A model generated the notes under the pieces. That model was given only the letters and a program-made list of their open reading frames with translations, did no database searches and was not told where the DNA came from. A program made the translations under genes and the position numbers. Positions 5,903 to 9,554 of a stretch of 9,554 bases of DNA are shown here, in pieces; position 1 is the first letter of the stretch; every line of letters begins with the position of its first letter. This DNA comes from Anaerolineales bacterium UBA3071 (lineage in GTDB: Bacteria; Chloroflexota; Anaerolineae; UBA3071), in NCBI GenBank assembly GCA_002366755.1, contig DFBV01000265.1:12032-21585 (forward strand), read 5' to 3'.

Positions 5903-7015
5903 TTGACAAGCGATCTGCGTTACTGGCTTGGCTTCAATCTGGTGGCGGGCATCGGCCCCGTTCGCGTGCAGGCACTGCTGGACACGTTCAGTGACCTGTC
6001 CGTAGCCTGGCACGCATCGCCAGCACAGCTTCGAGATGCTGGTCTTGACCGCCGCTCGCTGGACAACCTGCTGAAGGCCAGGGCCACTCTGTCGCTCGAC
6101 CGAGAGCTAGAGAAGGTGCAACGGGCAGGGGTGCAACTGCTCACGTGGGACGATGAAGCCTACCCCAGTCATTTGCGCAACATCTACGATCCTCCACCGC
6201 TGCTCTACGTGCGAGGCGAATTGCGGCCGGAGGACGACTGGGCAGTGGCCGTTGTGGGCACGAGGCGGGCCACGGTCTACGGCAAGGAGGCGACGCGGCA
6301 ACTCGCCGGCGGCCTGTCCCGCAGCGGCATCACCATCGTCAGCGGATTGGCGCGTGGCATTGATGCCCAGGCGCACAGGGCCGCGCTGGACGCCGGAGGG
6401 CGCACCATCGCCGTGCTCGGCTGCGGCGTGGATGTTATCTACCCACCTGAACATCGCAACTTGGCTGCGGAGATCATCCAGCATGGCGCGATGGTCTCGG
6501 AGTACGCTCTGGGCACACGGCCGGAAGCCAGCAACTTCCCCCCTCGCAATCGCATCATCAGCGGCCTTTCTCTGGGCACGGTGGTCGTCGAGGCCGGTGC
6601 CAGGAGCGGCGCTCTGATCACCGCCGATTTCGCCGCTGAGCAAGGCCGTGACGTCTTTGCTGTGCCTGGCAGCATCTTCCAACGGGGCAGCGAAGGATGC
6701 AATCGGCTAATTCGCGAAGGGGCTATTCCGGCCTTGTCCGTTGGCGGAGTTCTGGAAGAATTGAACCTGACCATGGTCGAGCAGCAGGCGGAGGTGCGAG
6801 CCGTCGTGCCGGCCACGAAGATGGAATCCCGCCTGCTCGATCACCTCTCGTCAGAGCCAATGCACGCAGACGAACTGTGCCGTGCAGCAAACCTGCCCAT
6901 TGCCCAGATTTCCAGCACATTGGCGCTGATGGAACTGAAAGGCATGGTACGACAGGTCGGAGGCATGAACTACGTGCTGGCCAGAGAGAGCGGCGTGGAG
7001 TACACGGTTGACTGA
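5903..7015 (+). CDS. dprA: DNA-processing protein DprA (Smf)
   Basis: DprA binds incoming single-stranded DNA during transformation and loads RecA; it is also widespread in species not known to be competent. The 370-residue product has three parts: an N-terminal helix-hairpin-helix (GIGPVRVQALL, 17-27), the Rossmann-like core with VVGTRRATVYG (118-127), SGLARGIDAQAH (147-158), FPPRNRIISGLS (212-223), SGALITADFAAEQGR (235-249) and GCNRLIREGA (265-274), and a C-terminal winged helix (about 308-360). The start is TTG 5903 with GAGGGA (5889-5894) 8 bases upstream; no earlier in-frame start fits as well. The promoter at 5814-5842 precedes it. manC starts 23 bases after the stop. Confidence 0.95.
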   Translation: MTSDLRYWLGFNLVAGIGPVRVQALLDTFSDLSVAWHASPAQLRDAGLDRRSLDNLLKARATLSLDRELEKVQRAGVQLLTWDDEAYPSHLRNIYDPPPLLYVRGELRPEDDWAVAVVGTRRATVYGKEATRQLAGGLSRSGITIVSGLARGIDAQAHRAALDAGGRTIAVLGCGVDVIYPPEHRNLAAEIIQHGAMVSEYALGTRPEASNFPPRNRIISGLSLGTVVVEAGARSGALITADFAAEQGRDVFAVPGSIFQRGSEGCNRLIREGAIPALSVGGVLEELNLTMVEQQAEVRAVVPATKMESRLLDHLSSEPMHADELCRAANLPIAQISSTLALMELKGMVRQVGGMNYVLARESGVEYTVD

Positions 7016-7038
7016 CAGGGCAAGACAGAAGGACCAGA

Positions 7039-8133
7039 GTGGCTAACACTAACACAATGTACGCCGTCATCCTGGCCGGCGGGCAGGGCACGAGACTCTG
7101 GCCCCGCAGCCGCCAGGGCAAACCCAAGCAGTTCGCCGACATTGCCGGACACGGACGCACGATGCTACAGGAGACCGTGGACCGGTTGCAGCCGCTGATA
7201 CCGCTGGATCGGGTCGTCGTCATCACCGGCGAGCGCTACGCCGCACTGGTGAGGGAGCAGTTGCCGCAGTTGCCAGCGGGGAACGTGTTGATGGAGCCTT
7301 CGGGGCGGAATACGGCCCCAGCCATCGGCCTGGCACTCATCCACCTCTCCAGGCGAGACCCCGATGCGGTGATGGCCATCCTGCCGGCCGATCACATCAT
7401 GGCCGACGCCGCTGGCTTCCGCCGCACGCTGCAGACAGCCTGCGAGGCGGCAGCGCAAGGCTATCTGGTCACCTTGGGCATTGAGCCGAACAGCCCGCAC
7501 ACTGGCTACGGCTACATCCAGCGGGCGGAACCGCTGCCTACTGCACACGGCGCAGCAGCCTACACCGTCAGACGCTTCCTGGAGAAACCCGACCACACTA
7601 CAGCTCTCCGTTTTCTGGACGAAGGAGGATACTACTGGAACGGGGGTATCTTCGTCTGCAAGCTGGCGACCATGCGGGCGGAGATGGAGCGGCAGATGCC
7701 CTCGCTGGATGCAGTGCTGCAAGACATCGCTGCCGCACTGGGCACGCCGCAGGAAGCGGCGGTGCTGGCTCGCGCCTGGCCCAACGCGCCGCGGCAGAGC
7801 ATTGACTACGGCGTGATGGAACACGCTCAGCGGGTAGCGGTAGTGCCCATGGACGTGGGCTGGAACGACGTGGGGAGCTGGGCGGCGCTGCATCAGGCGC
7901 TCCCTGCCGACAGCGACGGCAACATCATCGTCTCTGGCGATCATCTGGCCGTGGGCTGCCGCGATACGGTGGTTTACGGAGGCAACGACCGGCTGATCGT
8001 CACCATCGGCGTGGAGGATCTGATCGTCGTGGACACCGGCGATGTGCTGCTGATCTGCCCCCGCGACCGGGCGCAGGATGTGAAGGCGGTGGTAGAACAG
8101 CTCCAGCGCCAGCGGCGGGAAGAGTATCTGTGA
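7039..8133 (+). CDS. manC: Mannose-1-phosphate guanylyltransferase (GDP-mannose pyrophosphorylase)
   Basis: Makes GDP-mannose from mannose-1-phosphate and GTP, for cell-surface glycans or compatible solutes. The 364-residue product is the single-domain form without the C-terminal phosphomannose isomerase domain of long ManC. Seen: nucleotide-binding VILAGGQGTRLWPRSR (10-25) with KPKQF (28-32), PSGRNTAPAI (87-96), PADHIM (116-121), GYGYIQ (156-161), sugar-binding FLEKPD (180-185), WNGGIF (200-205), SIDYGVME (254-261) and GWNDVGSW (274-281). The start is GTG 7039, with AGAAGGA (7027-7033) 5 bases upstream; the ATG at 7057 (MYAVILAGG) lacks a ribosome site. Its last codon and stop overlap the start of the next gene (GTGA). 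No other glycan genes are in view, so its pathway here is open. Confidence 0.95.
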   Translation: MANTNTMYAVILAGGQGTRLWPRSRQGKPKQFADIAGHGRTMLQETVDRLQPLIPLDRVVVITGERYAALVREQLPQLPAGNVLMEPSGRNTAPAIGLALIHLSRRDPDAVMAILPADHIMADAAGFRRTLQTACEAAAQGYLVTLGIEPNSPHTGYGYIQRAEPLPTAHGAAAYTVRRFLEKPDHTTALRFLDEGGYYWNGGIFVCKLATMRAEMERQMPSLDAVLQDIAAALGTPQEAAVLARAWPNAPRQSIDYGVMEHAQRVAVVPMDVGWNDVGSWAALHQALPADSDGNIIVSGDHLAVGCRDTVVYGGNDRLIVTIGVEDLIVVDTGDVLLICPRDRAQDVKAVVEQLQRQRREEYL

Positions 8134-8642
8134 TCAGCCTGGCCAACTTCGATCAGGCAATCATTGAGAAGCACGGCATCACCGAGCGGAAACTGGAGCG
8201 GGTGAACCGCTACGTGCGGCTGCTGCAGGGTGATGAGGCACCGACCCTGCGGGACATCGCCGTCGGCGGCTACTACGGCACCAGCGCCCTGCTGCACGAG
8301 GTGGTGGAACTAGACATTTTGCTGGAGCGCGATCCACGGTTGCTACGTCGGAGCCCGGCTGAAGTGCAACGGCTCTTTCGAGCCAACGAGGATGCCCACT
8401 GTCGCGCCCTGTCCGTCGAGTATGGCTACCTGCAGCGCATCATCCGCGAGTTCTTTGGGGAGGAAGTGAGCATCGGTGCGCTGATCATGGCCAATGCGTC
8501 ATCACGCGATTTCTACGCACTGGTCAGTTCGCATGAACCATTGCGTTTGTTCAAGCCAGACGAACCAGATGAAAATGAAGTCGTCAGGGCCGCGCTGCTG
8601 TTGCAGAGGCTGCGAGCGCGAGGGAAGGAGATGCTTCAATGA
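8130..8642 (+). CDS. Protein A: unrecognised, mostly helical, first gene of a duplicated pair
   Basis: I do not recognise this 170-residue family. It has no signal peptide or membrane segment and looks largely alpha-helical. Residues 1-30 (MISLANFDQAIIEKHGI) form a lead that is repeated in the downstream copy A'. The middle holds an acidic/histidine-rich pair of helices: SALLHEVVELDILLER (His56, Glu57, Glu60) and ANEDAHCRALSVEYGYLQ (Glu87, His90, Glu97). This spacing could suit metal binding, but that is a guess. A charged loop KPDEPDENE (142-150) precedes a basic terminal helix LQRLRARGKEM. GTG 8130 overlaps the manC stop (GTGA) and its stop overlaps the next ATG (ATGA). The codons for GKEM also supply the AAGGAG ribosome site of gene B. 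Coupled translation with manC and B is therefore likely. Confidence 0.8.
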   Translation: MISLANFDQAIIEKHGITERKLERVNRYVRLLQGDEAPTLRDIAVGGYYGTSALLHEVVELDILLERDPRLLRRSPAEVQRLFRANEDAHCRALSVEYGYLQRIIREFFGEEVSIGALIMANASSRDFYALVSSHEPLRLFKPDEPDENEVVRAALLLQRLRARGKEMLQ

Positions 8643-9085
8643 GATCTCGGTACCGTTTTGTCGAAAAGTGGTTCGTGTACGAGGGAAGAGGAAAGTGGAC
8701 CACCTGGGGGATGCTCTACGAGAACTGCGGTACGGAGTTCCCCGATCGGTCATTGCTTTTCCGCACTATTCCTGACGACGACCGGCAGACAGCTCGCTAT
8801 TTCGACGCTCGTATCCGTGAATTTGCCCCTTCGCTGGAAAACGCCACAGTGGTATTTGGTGACTACGCTGACCGTTTCCGGCTGCGGCCTGAAGTCCACA
8901 CCATTGAGGGCGAAACGCATCAGGAAATCCGCCAGCAGCTCTGGGAGCGCATCTTCACCGCGCCGCAGCCGGAAGCGGGTGAGGCAGCCATCGAGCCGAT
9001 GCCGGCCTGGGAGGAGCACACGGCGCAGCCGGCCTATCAGGTACTGCGGGAGTCAGGGGAAGCGGGGGAGAAAGAGCCTTCGTGA
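8639..9085 (+). CDS. Protein B: unrecognised, second gene of a duplicated pair
   Basis: I do not recognise this 148-residue family. It appears soluble, with no signal or membrane segment. Conserved blocks, judged by comparison with the copy B' downstream, are: RYRFVEK (4-10), a Trp/Gly segment WTTWGMLYENC (20-30) ending in a cysteine, FDARI (55-59), FGDYADRFRLRPE (73-85), VHTIEGE (86-92), and RIFTAPQPEA (104-113). The remaining 35 residues are an acidic and proline/alanine-rich tail. The ATG at 8639 overlaps the stop of gene A and has AAGGAG (8625-8630) 8 bases upstream, inside A. Its own stop overlaps the next gene as GTGA. Function is unknown; constant adjacency to A suggests the two act together. 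Confidence 0.8.
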   Translation: MRSRYRFVEKWFVYEGRGKWTTWGMLYENCGTEFPDRSLLFRTIPDDDRQTARYFDARIREFAPSLENATVVFGDYADRFRLRPEVHTIEGETHQEIRQQLWERIFTAPQPEAGEAAIEPMPAWEEHTAQPAYQVLRESGEAGEKEPS

Positions 9086-9207
9086 TCATCACCTTGGCTG
9101 ATTTCGATCCAGCGATCATCGAGGAATACCACATCCCGAAGCCGGAAAAGGTGGCGTTGGCTGTCCAGTTATTGGAGAAGTTGAGGATCAGGGGAAAGGA
9201 GATGTGA
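9082..9207 (+). CDS. Protein A': 41-residue, internally deleted copy of protein A
   Basis: GTG 9082 overlaps the stop of gene B and opens a 41-residue frame. Its first 23 residues (MIITLADFDPAIIEEYHIPK...) match the start of A (MISLANFDQAIIEKHGITER...), and its last 11 (LEKLRIRGKEM) match the end of A (LQRLRARGKEM). About 128 central residues of A, including the His/Glu-rich helices, are missing, with the frame kept. The two surviving ends are the parts that overlap the B stop and carry the AAAGGAG ribosome site for B'. It may be a decayed paralog kept as a coupling leader, or a small functional peptide; I cannot tell which. It is easily missed because it is so short. Confidence 0.7.
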   Translation: MIITLADFDPAIIEEYHIPKPEKVALAVQLLEKLRIRGKEM

Positions 9208-9209
9208 GT

Positions 9210-9554
9210 GTGCGCACCCACTACCGCCTTGTGGAAAAGCGTTGGGGCGAACAAGAGCTTTGGGAGCCGTGGGGCGCCGTGTACGAGAACTGCAGCGGGC
9301 GCTTCGCCGGTTCTGCCGTCCTCGTGCTCTCCACTCTGGCAGAGCATCGCAGCACCGTCCGCCATTTCGAGGAGCGCATCGAGCAATGGGGTTTGACACT
9401 GGAAGATGCCCAGCGCATGTTTGGTGACTATGCTGCTCGCTTCCGGCTGCGCCCTGAGATCGAAGTGGTTGAGGGAGAGAGTTACAGGAAAATCCGCCGG
9501 CGTCTCAGAAAGCGCATCTTCGCCGCGCCGGAGCCGGAAGCTGCTCAGCCAGCC
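9210..9554 (+). CDS. Protein B': paralog of protein B, cut by the right edge
   Basis: The frame from GTG 9210 stays open to the last base (115 codons). The product opens MRTHYRLVEK, as B opens MRSRYRFVEK, and shares YENC, an HFEERI/YFDARI segment, FGDYAARFRLRPE (71-83), a VVEGE segment and RIFAAPEPEA with B in the same order, being two residues shorter through the first third. DNA matches are also high in places: 28 of 30 bases between 8947-8976 and 9512-9541. AAAGGAG (9195-9201) lies 8 bases before GTG 9210, the same spacing as for B. A GTG at 9208 is in another frame and gives no family match. The C terminus lies outside the window. Confidence 0.8.
   Translation, partial: MRTHYRLVEKRWGEQELWEPWGAVYENCSGRFAGSAVLVLSTLAEHRSTVRHFEERIEQWGLTLEDAQRMFGDYAARFRLRPEIEVVEGESYRKIRRRLRKRIFAAPEPEAAQPA

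Larger units (their letters stand above)
8130..9554 (+). repeat. Diverged tandem duplication of the A-B gene pair
   Basis: Unit 1 is 8130-9085 (A+B); unit 2 is 9082 to beyond 9554 (A'+B'). Both keep gene order, overlap style and ribosome-site spacing. Protein identity is well below complete, so the duplication is not recent, although short DNA blocks remain nearly identical. Confidence 0.75.

Noticed and set aside
8658..9101. 147-codon frame overlapping protein B in another phase
   Set aside because: It is Arg/Ser/Pro-rich shadow translation; the B frame is supported by B' similarity, ribosome site and stop/start overlaps.
9208..9396. 62-codon plus-strand frame from GTG 9208 (MCAPTTALWKS...)
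   Set aside because: Out of frame with B'; the frame from GTG 9210 is open to the edge and matches protein B throughout.
1..9554. CRISPR array, tRNA, rRNA, insertion sequence or attachment site
   Set aside because: I saw no regularly spaced long direct repeats, no transposase or integrase fragment, no tRNA cloverleaf and no rRNA-like stretch on either strand.

Overview
The window reads as a chromosomal segment of a moderately high-GC bacterium. It holds bacterial housekeeping genes (ffh, rpsP, khpA, rimM, dprA, manC) with frequent GTG and TTG starts, short intergenic gaps and many 4-base stop/start overlaps. Gene content and protein style suggest Chloroflexota (Anaerolineae-like), but this is an impression from family resemblance and no phylogeny was run.

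Layout. Bases 1-825: a palindromic repeat, then a metallo-beta-lactamase-fold hydrolase of RNase Z type on the plus strand. Bases 873-2050, minus strand: a two-gene unit in which a CBM48 (glycogen-binding-like) small protein is followed, with ATGA overlap, by a DUF1028 Ntn-hydrolase-like protein. Bases 2051-2196: a divergent control region with two interlocked sigma70-type promoters, one firing left into the CBM48 unit and one right into ffh, plus a strong hairpin in the ffh leader. Bases 2197-5612, plus strand: the conserved SRP/ribosome maturation cluster ffh - rpsP - khpA - rimM. It is interrupted between ffh and rpsP by a minimal nucleotidyltransferase (MNT) gene and the frameshifted remains of its HEPN partner. 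trmD and rplS, which often follow rimM, are absent. Bases 5613-5902 contain no gene, but hold a run of ATNNGTG-like heptamers and a good promoter (TTGACA-N17-TATCCT) for the next unit.

Bases 5903-9554 (open at the right edge): dprA - manC - A - B - A' - B'. A and B are two protein families I do not recognise. A'-B' is a second copy of the same pair, and A' has lost about 128 internal residues, keeping only its two ends. Every junction from manC through A' is a stop/start overlap, and A'/B' are 2 bases apart, so these genes are very likely co-transcribed and translationally coupled. This duplicated, coupled A-B module is the best candidate here for an undescribed system. The broken MNT/HEPN module and the interlocked ffh/CBM48 promoters come next.
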